A DNA stretch of 28,684 nucleotides from Candidatus Cloacimonadota bacterium (GTDB lineage Bacteria; Cloacimonadota; Cloacimonadia; Cloacimonadales; TCS61). The stretch lies in assembly GCA_003647825.1 (NCBI GenBank), contig QMNP01000002.1:1-28684 (forward strand), written 5' to 3'. Made by a program: the position numbers and the translations under genes. Under the pieces are notes generated by a model. It searched no databases and had not been told where the DNA came from. It saw only the letters and a list, made by a program, of their open reading frames with translations. Numbering within the stretch: position 1 is the stretch's first letter; the number at the start of each line of letters is the position of its first letter. Of this stretch, positions 9,548 to 17,555 are shown in pieces.

Positions 9548-10939
9548 ATGATCAAAGTTGCAATAATCGGAGGTGGTCCCGGTGGTTATGTAACCGCTAT
9601 TCGCCTTCAGCAGTACAATATTGAAGTAACAGTTTTTGAAAAAGAAAGATTGGGTGGAGTATGCTTGAATCATGGTTGTATTCCCACAAAATCTTTGGTA
9701 AAAGTAGCTGATCTCTTTGGGGAAATGAACGAAGCTGAGAAATTCGGTCTTTCTGTAGAAAATCCGCGAGTTAATTATTCACAAGTTTTGCAACGAAAAA
9801 ATAAAGTTGTAGATCAATTGGTCTCCGGTGTAGAATTTATGTTTAAAAAACGTAAAATTCCTAATATCAAAGAACCAGTACATACTATTGAAATGCTTGA
9901 TAAAGGCTACAAAATATTAACTGCAGAAGCTGTTTACGAAGCTGAATACGTAATCCTGGCAACCGGCTCAAAACCAAAAGAACTACCCTTAATGAAATTT
10001 GATGGTGATAAGATCATGTCCTCCAGGGATATTTTAAAAATGCAGGAACTTCCAGCTAAACTTGTTGTGATAGGCGGAGGTGTGATCGGGTGTGAATTTG
10101 CTTCGATATACAATCAATTAGGTGTAGAAGTAGAGATCGTGGAATTCCTGCCGAATCTGGTTGCATTGGAAGATCTGGAAATTTCCAAGAGATTGGCAAT
10201 GGCCTTAAAAAAATCCGGCATCAAACTGCATTTAAAAACTGCAGTAGAATCTTTTGAAGAAGCTGATAATGAATTGATCATAAAACTTTCTAATGGGAAA
10301 GAATTGATTACAGAAAAAGCATTGGTTAGCGTGGGCAGAGCACCGGTTTGCGATATTGAATTTAAAAATTGTGATCTTTCTGCAGAAAATGGATTCATAA
10401 TTATTAATGATGAGTTTAGAACAAATTTAACCAATGTGTTTGCGATTGGTGATGTTACTGGCAAAATGATGTTGGCTCATACAGCTAGTAAACAAGGATT
10501 GGCGGTTGCAGATATTATCAATAATGAAGTTAATGAAGAACAAGTTGAGCGAATTGCTTTGAATTATAAAAAAATACCAGCCTGCACATTTACAAATCCT
10601 GAAATAGGATCTGTAGGCTTAACCGAGCAGAAGGCCAAAGAAGAATTTGAGGAAATTATAGTTGGTAAATTTCCTTTTTCAGCAAATGGTAAGGCTTTGG
10701 GATTGGGAAGTACTTTTGGTTTTGTTAAAACAATAGCAGATGCTAAGTCCCATAAGATCATTGGAATGCATATCATTGGACCGCAAGCTACTGAGCTTAT
10801 TGCACAAGGTGGGATATTGCTGGGAACCGATTCTACAATTGAAGATGTGAAGAAAGTGATCTTTGCACATCCAACCTTATCTGAAGCGATAATGGAATCT
10901 GTTGAAGATCTGGAGAAATTAGCGATTCATAAAATGTGA
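9548..10939 (+). CDS. lpd: Dihydrolipoyl dehydrogenase
   Basis: FAD enzyme (E3) that reoxidises the dihydrolipoyl group of 2-oxoacid dehydrogenase complexes or of the glycine cleavage H protein, passing electrons to NAD+. The 463-aa product has the FAD-binding IIGGGPGG (residues 6-13), the redox disulfide in GGVCLNHGCIPTKS (C39 and C44), a second dinucleotide motif VIGGGVIGCEFASI for NAD, the FAD motif FAIGDV, and the catalytic HPTLSE near the C-terminus (H441, E446). There is no N-terminal lipoyl domain. AGGAG lies at 9531-9535, 12 nt before the ATG. The neighbouring lipA makes the lipoyl cofactor this enzyme acts on. No E1, E2 or glycine cleavage gene is in the window, so the host complex is not known. 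Confidence 0.95.
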   Translation: MIKVAIIGGGPGGYVTAIRLQQYNIEVTVFEKERLGGVCLNHGCIPTKSLVKVADLFGEMNEAEKFGLSVENPRVNYSQVLQRKNKVVDQLVSGVEFMFKKRKIPNIKEPVHTIEMLDKGYKILTAEAVYEAEYVILATGSKPKELPLMKFDGDKIMSSRDILKMQELPAKLVVIGGGVIGCEFASIYNQLGVEVEIVEFLPNLVALEDLEISKRLAMALKKSGIKLHLKTAVESFEEADNELIIKLSNGKELITEKALVSVGRAPVCDIEFKNCDLSAENGFIIINDEFRTNLTNVFAIGDVTGKMMLAHTASKQGLAVADIINNEVNEEQVERIALNYKKIPACTFTNPEIGSVGLTEQKAKEEFEEIIVGKFPFSANGKALGLGSTFGFVKTIADAKSHKIIGMHIIGPQATELIAQGGILLGTDSTIEDVKKVIFAHPTLSEAIMESVEDLEKLAIHKM

Positions 10940-11049
10940 TATTTCAGAATTGCGTGCTATCATTATATTTGTGTAAAAGGAAGTGTCTGTATGCGGGAAA
11001 AGTTAAGTTTGTTGTTTGCTTACAACCCAATATAGATTAAAATAATAAT

Positions 11050-11928
11050 ATGAGAAATGTGTTAAGGAAACCGGAATGGCTGAAGTCGCAAAAACTGGGA
11101 GCCAGGAAAGCCCGGGAAATTATAAAAAATCTAAGAGTTCATAATTTACACACAGTTTGCGAAAATGCTAAATGTCCCAATCAGGGGGAATGCTTTGAGC
11201 GTGGAACTGCTACTTTCATGATATTGGGAGAAACCTGTACACGAAATTGTAATTTCTGTGCTGTTGATAAAACTGAAGGCAAACTTGTTCAGCCTGATAA
11301 AACCGAACCTGCAAGAATTGCCGAACTGGCAAAAGAACTTAAACTAAATCACGTAGTTATAACAACTGTAACCCGAGATGATTTACCAGATGGTGGTGCA
11401 TCACAATTTATTGAAGTGATAAATCAAATTAAGAAGATATGCGGCAAAGATGTATCTGTTGAAATTTTAACATCAGATTTTAATGGTGATCTGGAGCAAG
11501 TTGATAATGTGCTTTCTGCAGCTCCGGATGTATTTAATCATAATATAGAAACGATTCCCAGATTATACCCGGAAGTTAGACGTATGGCAGATTTCCAACG
11601 TTCCTTGAATGTTTTGGATCGAGCTAACAAAAGCAGTGTTCCTGTTTTAACGAAAAGCGGTTTTATGGTTGGCCTGGGAGAATCGAAAGAAGAAGTGCTT
11701 TCTCTAATGCAAAAACTTCGAGAAGTTGAAGTCGATATTGTTACTATAGGACAATACATGCAGCCTTCTAAAGAACATTATCCTGTAAAGGAATACGTTC
11801 ACCCCGATGTATTCAAATACTATCAAGAAGAAGGTGAGAAGATGGGTTTCCAAATAGTAGAATCGGCTCCTCTTGTACGAAGTTCTTATCATGCAGAGAA
11901 AGCTAGAAAGTTAATTACAAAATCCTAA
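11050..11928 (+). CDS. lipA: Lipoyl synthase
   Basis: Radical SAM enzyme that inserts two sulfurs into a protein-bound octanoyl group to make lipoyl. The 292-aa protein shows both iron-sulfur sites: the auxiliary cluster cysteines C37, C42 and C48 (CENAKCPNQGEC) and the radical SAM CxxxCxxC C63, C67, C70 (CTRNCNFC). The C-terminal RSSYHAE (R277-E283) gives the last serine ligand of the auxiliary cluster. The gene lies 110 nt after lpd. No ribosome site is clear before ATG 11050. A 14-codon reading frame (10991-11035) and an AT-rich stretch fill the gap. A short inverted repeat overlaps the end of the gene (TCCTAAC at 11923-11929, GTTAGGA at 11947-11953), too loose to call a terminator. Confidence 0.96.
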   Translation: MRNVLRKPEWLKSQKLGARKAREIIKNLRVHNLHTVCENAKCPNQGECFERGTATFMILGETCTRNCNFCAVDKTEGKLVQPDKTEPARIAELAKELKLNHVVITTVTRDDLPDGGASQFIEVINQIKKICGKDVSVEILTSDFNGDLEQVDNVLSAAPDVFNHNIETIPRLYPEVRRMADFQRSLNVLDRANKSSVPVLTKSGFMVGLGESKEEVLSLMQKLREVEVDIVTIGQYMQPSKEHYPVKEYVHPDVFKYYQEEGEKMGFQIVESAPLVRSSYHAEKARKLITKS

Positions 11929-11977
11929 CTCGATCATTATCAAAAGGTTAGGAACTAATAGAAGAAAGGGGTCTAAA

Positions 11978-12502
11978 ATGCAAATTACAATTACTGCACG
12001 CCATTTTCATCTGACAAATGCTATCAGGGATCATATCTATGATTCGGTAGAAAAACTGGAAAAGTATTTCGAAAATATCATTACTGCACATTTTGTGTTG
12101 TCATTTGAAAACAATCGAAACAAAGTAGAGCTGGTAATGCATATTCCTAAGCACAACTTAAAAAGTGAAACGGTTGAAAAGGATATGTATCTGGCGATCG
12201 ATGTTGCTGTGGACAAAATGGAACAGCAGGTAAAAAAAATGAAAGAGAAGTGGAGTAATCATCACAAACGGAGTCTTAAAGAAAGTTCGCATTTTGTTTA
12301 CGCCAATCTCATTGAAAAAGGGAACAACAGGAAAACAGTGAAAATCAAGCGAATCCTGGCCGAAGATATGACAGTAAAAGAAGCTTTGGACAGATTTGAT
12401 GAAATAAATGAACCATACCTTATTTTCAAAAATGATGAAACAGATCGAGTGAACGTTCTGGTTAAAAGGGACGAAGATCACTATAAATTGATCGAGCCGT
12501 AA
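11978..12502 (+). CDS. hpf: Long-form ribosome hibernation promoting factor
   Basis: Binds the small ribosomal subunit in slow growth and promotes inactive ribosome dimers. At 174 aa this is the long form. The N-terminal domain (about 1-100; MQITITARHFHLTNAIRDHI) is the S30AE/YfiA fold. The C-terminal domain (about 115-174; MTVKEALDRFDEINEPYLIF and DHYKLIEP) mediates 100S dimer formation in long HPFs. AAAGGGG at 11965-11971 lies 6 nt before the ATG. In proteobacteria hpf follows rpoN directly, whereas here lpd-lipA lies between them. A strong hairpin follows the gene at 12516-12548. Confidence 0.94.
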   Translation: MQITITARHFHLTNAIRDHIYDSVEKLEKYFENIITAHFVLSFENNRNKVELVMHIPKHNLKSETVEKDMYLAIDVAVDKMEQQVKKMKEKWSNHHKRSLKESSHFVYANLIEKGNNRKTVKIKRILAEDMTVKEALDRFDEINEPYLIFKNDETDRVNVLVKRDEDHYKLIEP

Positions 12503-12515
12503 TTCAATTATATTT

Positions 12516-12548
12516 ACTTCCCCGCTCCAGTAACTGGTGCGGGGAAGT
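12516..12548 (+). terminator. Strong hairpin between hpf and hprK
   Basis: A perfect 10-bp stem, ACTTCCCCGC (12516-12525) against GCGGGGAAGT (12539-12548), continues past one T-T mismatch into a 4-bp stem CCAG/CTGG with loop TAA. No T-run follows, so it does not look like a standard intrinsic terminator. It may be a partial terminator, an RNA processing site or an mRNA stabiliser that sets different levels for hpf and hprK-ptsHI. Confidence 0.5.
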
Positions 12549-12574
12549 TACCAACATTCAATCGGGATTGAAAG

Positions 12575-13534
12575 ATGAAAAAAATTAGTGTAAAAGAATT
12601 TTTTCAAACAAAGAAAATAGATTTCTCTCTGTCATTGATAACTCGACCTACCACGTTAGATAAAGATATTACCAGTGAGTATTTAAACAGACCGGGTTTG
12701 GCTTTTTCGGGATTCTTTGAGAGATTTTCTTATCAGCGCATACAGGTTTTGGGAGAAACGGAGATCACTTATCTGCAGTCTTTGAAAGATGAGGAACTGT
12801 ATAATATCATTAAAGAAGTTTTTGTTTATGATATTCCCTGTTTGATAATTACAAAAGGTCTTTCGATTCCTTCTCAGATGGAATTTCTGGCTAATGAGAT
12901 GAATATTGCCATTCTCAGTTCCAGGATTTCTACTGATAAACTTTACCAGCAGCTTCGCAAATACCTGTCAGATTATTTTGCTCCCAGTAAAACAATACAC
13001 GGAACTCTGGTAGATGTTTACGGTGTGGGAATACTTCTCACTGGAAAAAGTGGAATTGGGAAAAGTGAATGTGCTCTGGATTTGGTAGAAAGAGGGCAAA
13101 GGTTAGTTACAGACGATGCTGTTAAAATAACTGTAATTGATGAGATGTTAATGGGAACATCTACAAACGATTACGGTCACTTCATGGAAGTTAGAGGTGT
13201 GGGGCTTATTGATGCGGCCAAGATGTTTGGAATCCAGGCGGTTCGCAGAAATAAAAGAATGGATGTTCAGATAGAATTAATGCCCTGGAAAGATAATATG
13301 GATTATGAAAGATTGGGGCTCAGCGATAATTTTGCAGAAATATTGGGAGTTCGAATTCCAATAATTTACTTGCCAGTTTCACCTGGTAAAAATGTTTCTG
13401 TAATAATTGAAGTTGTAGCACTGAATTATATCTTAAAGAGATATGGCTATGATGCAGCATATGAATACACACAGAAATTACAGGAAGACTTGAAGAAAAA
13501 GTCCAGCGTAAAGAATTCTGAACATGCAAAATAA
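12575..13534 (+). CDS. hprK: HPr kinase/phosphorylase
   Basis: Bifunctional enzyme that phosphorylates HPr on Ser46 and can also remove that phosphate, linking the phosphotransferase system to carbon status. The 319-aa product has the N-terminal domain (about 1-130), His142 in IHGTLVDVYGVG, a Walker A P-loop GKSGIGKS at 157-164, catalytic LVTDDAV at 178-184, and the HprK signature MEVRGVGLIDA at 204-214. The C-terminal helical part ends in a Lys-rich tail. It is followed 62 nt later by its substrate gene ptsH, so the two probably act together. In Gram-negative bacteria such hprK genes often sit near rpoN and a sugar-free regulatory PTS, as here. Confidence 0.95.
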   Translation: MKKISVKEFFQTKKIDFSLSLITRPTTLDKDITSEYLNRPGLAFSGFFERFSYQRIQVLGETEITYLQSLKDEELYNIIKEVFVYDIPCLIITKGLSIPSQMEFLANEMNIAILSSRISTDKLYQQLRKYLSDYFAPSKTIHGTLVDVYGVGILLTGKSGIGKSECALDLVERGQRLVTDDAVKITVIDEMLMGTSTNDYGHFMEVRGVGLIDAAKMFGIQAVRRNKRMDVQIELMPWKDNMDYERLGLSDNFAEILGVRIPIIYLPVSPGKNVSVIIEVVALNYILKRYGYDAAYEYTQKLQEDLKKKSSVKNSEHAK

Positions 13535-13596
13535 AGAAAGCTTTTACAGAAAATTTTATTATATTGATGTCGTTAAATATGGGGAAATAGTTAAAT

Positions 13597-13863
13597 ATGA
13601 TTAGAAAAAGAATAGTGATCGTAAATAAATTAGGAATGCATGCTCGACCAGCTACACTGGTGGTAAAAACAGCAACTAAATATCGTTCTGAATTTACAAT
13701 ATTAAAGGATGATATGGAAATTAATGGCAAAAGTATTATGGGTGTAATGACCTTGGCTGCCGAATTCGGTTCGGAATTGGAATTAGTGGCTGATGGTGTC
13801 GATGAAGAATATCTGATTAAAGAGATGGAAGAGTTATTTGCTTCCAAATTTGGAGAAGAGTAG
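13597..13863 (+). CDS. ptsH: Phosphocarrier protein HPr
   Basis: Small phosphocarrier of the PTS (88 aa, normal length). The active-site His15 sits in GMHARPA, and the regulatory Ser46 is in NGKSIMGVMTLAA, so both the EI target and the HprK target are intact. It receives phosphate from enzyme I (next gene, 11 nt downstream) and is phosphorylated on Ser46 by HprK (upstream). The start is the ATG at 13597, with GGGGAAAT about 9 nt before it. No EIIA, EIIB or EIIC gene is present in the window, so the final acceptor of the phosphate is unknown. The two-site layout is that of HPr rather than the nitrogen-type NPr of proteobacteria, which lacks HprK. Confidence 0.95.
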   Translation: MIRKRIVIVNKLGMHARPATLVVKTATKYRSEFTILKDDMEINGKSIMGVMTLAAEFGSELELVADGVDEEYLIKEMEELFASKFGEE

Positions 13864-13874
13864 AACTTGCTGTA

Positions 13875-15575
13875 ATGAAGAAGATTAAGGGAATTTCCGT
13901 TTCAGAAGGTGTAGCCATTGGAAAAGCTGCAATAATCCATAGGGAAGTCCTACACGTCGACCGTAAACATATTAAAGCGGAAAATGCGTCCGAAGAACTT
14001 GCTAAATTTAAAAAAGATATAAAAATAGTAATTGCTGAACTTGAACATCTGATCCAGAATTACGCCTTTTCCCTGGATCAGAAAGAGATCTTATCAACTC
14101 AGAAAATGATCTTGGCAGATCCTGAATTTGTAAACAGGGTTAATTATTTAATAAGTGAAGAGAATTGTAGCAGAGAAAATGCAATTAGTATTTATTTCAC
14201 GGAAGTTGCAGATATTTTCAGGAATATGGATAATCAGTTCTTTTCACAGAGATTAACCGATTATGAAGATGTTGCTTATCGTTTATTGAGCCATATATTA
14301 AAAAAAGGAAACAATAGACTTGGATGTTTAAATGATAAATCCATATTAATAATGGATAATGTTACTCCTTCTTTTGTTACACGTGTCTTCGAAAAAAAGA
14401 TCAAAGGAATTATTACTGTAAAAGGAAGTAGAAATTGCCACAGCAGCATTATAGCTCGATCCATGAATTTGCCGATGCTGGTAAATGCTTCTGGATTATT
14501 AAACGAAGTAGAAAATGATCAGCTGATCATAATAGACGGAAATAATGGTGAAGTTATTATTGATCCTTCACCGGAAGTACTCTTAGATTATGAAAACCAG
14601 TATAAACAGGAGCAGAATCAAAAGGAAAAATTATTAAAATTAATTGATGTCCAGGCTAAAACTACAGACGACAAAATTATAAAATTAATGAGTAATATTG
14701 AAATTCCTGAGGAAGTGGAACGTGTTGTGAAATATAACAGCGATGGCATTGGCTTATTCCGAACGGAATTTATGTTTATCGATAGGGAAGAGCTTCCTAC
14801 CGAAGAAGAACAATATAAAATTTATAAACAGATTGCAGAAAAAATGTTACCAGAACCTGTTACGATAAGAACTATTGACGTTGGTGGTGACAAACTTTCC
14901 CGTATTTTAAATCTTTCTCACGAAGATAATCCTAATCTTGGCTGTCGGGGTATCAGGATTTCTTTTGAGAATATTCCTATTTTTAAACAGCAGATCAAAG
15001 CTGCGTTAAGAGCAAATGTGGTTGGAAATATTAAACTCATGTTTCCAATGATATCTGCTGTATCTGAGATTTATCAGGCTAAAGAAATTATTGAAGAATG
15101 TAAACTTGAACTCAAGGATAAAGCAGTTGAATTTAATTCGGATCTTCCAATCGGTGCGATGATCGAAATACCTTCAGCTGTAGTTACTTCAGATGTAATT
15201 GCGGCTGAATGTGATTTCTTAAGTATTGGTACAAATGACCTGGTTCAATACATTCTTGCTGTGGATCGCGATAATGAAGCAGTAGCATCATATTATCAAT
15301 CTTGCCATCCATCTGTATTAAGATCAATACAATTAACAGCAGAGAATGCTCATAAAAGGGATATAAAAGTTGCTGTATGCGGAGAAATGGCTTCTGAACC
15401 CAGATTTGTACAACTGCTTCTGGGGCTTGGAGTAGATGAACTAAGTGTAAGCCCGGGCAGAATGTTGAAGATAAAAAATGAAATTTTAAATAGTAGTTTG
15501 CATGATTCACAATTACTTGCTGAAAAATGTCTTCAGCAGAAAACCAGTGCAGAAGTAATGAAGTTATTGAATTAA
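13875..15575 (+). CDS. ptsI: PTS enzyme I (phosphoenolpyruvate-protein phosphotransferase)
   Basis: First enzyme of the PTS: it takes phosphate from phosphoenolpyruvate on His189 and hands it to HPr. The 566-aa protein has the N-terminal HPr-binding domain, with His189 in RNCHSSIIARSM at the same position number as in E. coli. The C-terminal PEP-binding barrel shows LFRTEFMF, VTIRTIDVGGDK, GCRGIRISFE and AVCGEMASEP. There is no GAF domain, so it is EI proper rather than the EI-Ntr form. The start overlaps little with ptsH (11-nt gap, weak ribosome site), so translational coupling is likely. metK follows after 18 nt. Confidence 0.95.
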   Translation: MKKIKGISVSEGVAIGKAAIIHREVLHVDRKHIKAENASEELAKFKKDIKIVIAELEHLIQNYAFSLDQKEILSTQKMILADPEFVNRVNYLISEENCSRENAISIYFTEVADIFRNMDNQFFSQRLTDYEDVAYRLLSHILKKGNNRLGCLNDKSILIMDNVTPSFVTRVFEKKIKGIITVKGSRNCHSSIIARSMNLPMLVNASGLLNEVENDQLIIIDGNNGEVIIDPSPEVLLDYENQYKQEQNQKEKLLKLIDVQAKTTDDKIIKLMSNIEIPEEVERVVKYNSDGIGLFRTEFMFIDREELPTEEEQYKIYKQIAEKMLPEPVTIRTIDVGGDKLSRILNLSHEDNPNLGCRGIRISFENIPIFKQQIKAALRANVVGNIKLMFPMISAVSEIYQAKEIIEECKLELKDKAVEFNSDLPIGAMIEIPSAVVTSDVIAAECDFLSIGTNDLVQYILAVDRDNEAVASYYQSCHPSVLRSIQLTAENAHKRDIKVAVCGEMASEPRFVQLLLGLGVDELSVSPGRMLKIKNEILNSSLHDSQLLAEKCLQQKTSAEVMKLLN

Positions 15576-15593
15576 AATGTTAATGAGGATAAT

Positions 15594-16760
15594 ATGTTAA
15601 AAGGGAAATATTTATTTACATCTGAATCTGTTACAGAAGGCCATCCAGATAAAATGGCAGATCAGATTTCAGATGCAATACTGGATGAAATTTTTAAATG
15701 TGATCCAAATGCCAGGGTTGCCTGTGAAACGTTTTTAACTACAGGTATGGCTCTTGTTGGAGGGGAAATAACCACAGAATGTTATGTGGATATTCCTGAG
15801 ATCGTTAGAAATACTATTAAAGAAATCGGTTATAATAATGCTGATTATGGAATTGATTCTAATACATGTGCGGTTATAACAACTATCGATAAACAATCAC
15901 CCGATATTGCGCAGGGAGTGGATGAATTTTCCGAACACGAACAAGGTGCCGGAGATCAAGGCATGATGTTTGGTTATGCCTGTGATGAAACTGAAGAGTT
16001 GATGCCGATGACAACAATATTGGCTCATAAATTGGCTGCACGTTTAGCTGAAGTTAGAAAAGATAAAATTGTAAACTATCTTCGCCCGGATGGGAAAACT
16101 CAGGTCACTATCGAGTATTTCGATAAAAAGCCTGTACGAGTAGATGCTGTTGTAGTTTCTACCCAGCACGATCCTGAAGCTTCTTTAGATCAAATTAGAA
16201 AGGATATGATTGAGCATGTAATTACTCCAATTATCCCGGCCGACTTAATGGATGAAAACACAAAAATATTTGTAAATCCAACCGGCCGTTTTGTGCAAGG
16301 TGGACCTCATGCGGATACGGGACTTACTGGAAGAAAGATCATAGTAGATACCTATGGCGGAAAAGGCAGTCATGGAGGTGGAGCGTTTAGTGGGAAAGAT
16401 CCTTCCAAAGTAGATCGCAGTGCATCTTATATGGCTAGGTACATTGCTAAGAATATTGTTGCAGCAGAATTAGCGAAGGAATGCGAAGTACAATTAGCGT
16501 ATGCAATAGGCGTAGCAGAACCGGTTTCTGTGATGGTTCGTACTTTTGGAACCGGAGTTCTGGAAGATGGTAAATTGAATAAAATTGTACGAAAATTATT
16601 CCCGCTTACACCCAAAGGGATCATTGAGTATTTAAAACTCAAACGACCAATTTATCGCAAAACAGCAGCATATGGTCATTTTGGTAGGGAACTGCCTGAC
16701 TTCACCTGGGAAAAGAAAGACATGGTTGAGAAACTTAAGGAATTAGGAGTACGATCCTGA
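15594..16760 (+). CDS. metK: S-adenosylmethionine synthetase
   Basis: Makes S-adenosylmethionine from methionine and ATP. The 388-aa length fits the family (about 380-400). Diagnostic motifs are GHPDKMADQISDA near the N-terminus, the GAGDQGMMFGYA hexapeptide region, the P-loop-like GGGAFSGKDPSKVDRSA, and PTGRFVQGGPHADTGLTGRK. GAGGA at 15586-15590 gives a good ribosome site. A SAM-dependent methyltransferase gene begins 4 nt after its stop, so the two are probably cotranscribed. Confidence 0.97.
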   Translation: MLKGKYLFTSESVTEGHPDKMADQISDAILDEIFKCDPNARVACETFLTTGMALVGGEITTECYVDIPEIVRNTIKEIGYNNADYGIDSNTCAVITTIDKQSPDIAQGVDEFSEHEQGAGDQGMMFGYACDETEELMPMTTILAHKLAARLAEVRKDKIVNYLRPDGKTQVTIEYFDKKPVRVDAVVVSTQHDPEASLDQIRKDMIEHVITPIIPADLMDENTKIFVNPTGRFVQGGPHADTGLTGRKIIVDTYGGKGSHGGGAFSGKDPSKVDRSASYMARYIAKNIVAAELAKECEVQLAYAIGVAEPVSVMVRTFGTGVLEDGKLNKIVRKLFPLTPKGIIEYLKLKRPIYRKTAAYGHFGRELPDFTWEKKDMVEKLKELGVRS

Positions 16761-16764
16761 TTTC

Positions 16765-17553
16765 ATGAGTTTTAATTTTCATTATGATCGCAAAAAGTAT
16801 TTTGATCAACAATATCAAAATACAAAAAAATATATTGTTCCTTTTCTAATTAATACAATTGATTTTGCCGATAAAAATGTACTGGAAGTAGGTTGTGGTG
16901 AAGGCGGAGTATTAAAGGCGTTTTACGAACTTGGATGCAATATCACAGGGATCGATCTAGCATCTAATAAAATTGAAAATGCAAACAAATATTATTTGAA
17001 AATTAATACAAAAAATACCTATAAATTTATTGCTGATGATATTTATAATTTCGATCTGAATCTCCTGAACACATTTGATCTGATCATCCTGAAAGATGCA
17101 ATCGAGCATATTCATCACCAGAATAAACTTATTCAATTCTTATCAGAAAATTTAAAAAAAAATTGCAAATTATTTATTGCATTTCCGCCCTGGCAAATGC
17201 CCTGGGGTGGTCACCAGCAGATCTGTAGAAATAAATTTTTATCATTTGTACCCTATTTTCATCTATTCCCAAATTTCTTTTACAAAAGAATTCTTAAGCT
17301 CTTCGGTGAGGAACAATCAACTATTCAAAGTCTGTTAGAAATTAAGGAAACAGGAATTTCAATAGAAAGATTTGAGCAAATTATTAAAAAAAGCAGTCTG
17401 TCTGTTTCTAAGAAGCTTTTTTTCTTTATCAATCCAAATTATGAAGTTAAATTCGGCTTAAAACCGCGCTTACAAAATAGTTTGATAAGTAAGATACCAT
17501 ATTTAAGAGGTTTTTTTACTACAACCTGTTATTACCTAATTGAAAAGAAATAG
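16765..17553 (+). CDS. Class I SAM-dependent methyltransferase
   Basis: A 262-aa methyltransferase with the glycine-rich SAM-binding motif I VLEVGCGEGGVLKAF (residues 39-53), the acidic residue ending strand 2 (ITGIDLAS), and the motif DLIILKDAIEHIHH typical of the UbiE/Coq3-like Methyltransf_11/23 group. Residues after about 130 (FPPWQMPWGGHQQI...) are unlike the core and probably form the acceptor site; this PWxMPWGGHxQ pattern occurs in methyltransferases next to polysaccharide and lipid genes. Its substrate cannot be read from the sequence. It follows metK by 4 nt and glycerate kinase follows by 2 nt. Length and codon use match its neighbours. Confidence 0.85.
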   Translation: MSFNFHYDRKKYFDQQYQNTKKYIVPFLINTIDFADKNVLEVGCGEGGVLKAFYELGCNITGIDLASNKIENANKYYLKINTKNTYKFIADDIYNFDLNLLNTFDLIILKDAIEHIHHQNKLIQFLSENLKKNCKLFIAFPPWQMPWGGHQQICRNKFLSFVPYFHLFPNFFYKRILKLFGEEQSTIQSLLEIKETGISIERFEQIIKKSSLSVSKKLFFFINPNYEVKFGLKPRLQNSLISKIPYLRGFFTTTCYYLIEKK

Positions 17554-17555
17554 AA

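Noticed and set aside
10991..11035. 14-codon reading frame between lpd and lipA as a leader peptide
   Set aside because: It has no coding content of regulatory meaning and no attenuator hairpin around it.
11923..11953. Inverted repeat TCCTAAC/GTTAGGA at the end of lipA as a terminator
   Set aside because: The 7-bp stem has a 17-nt loop and no T-run, and it overlaps the lipA stop codon.
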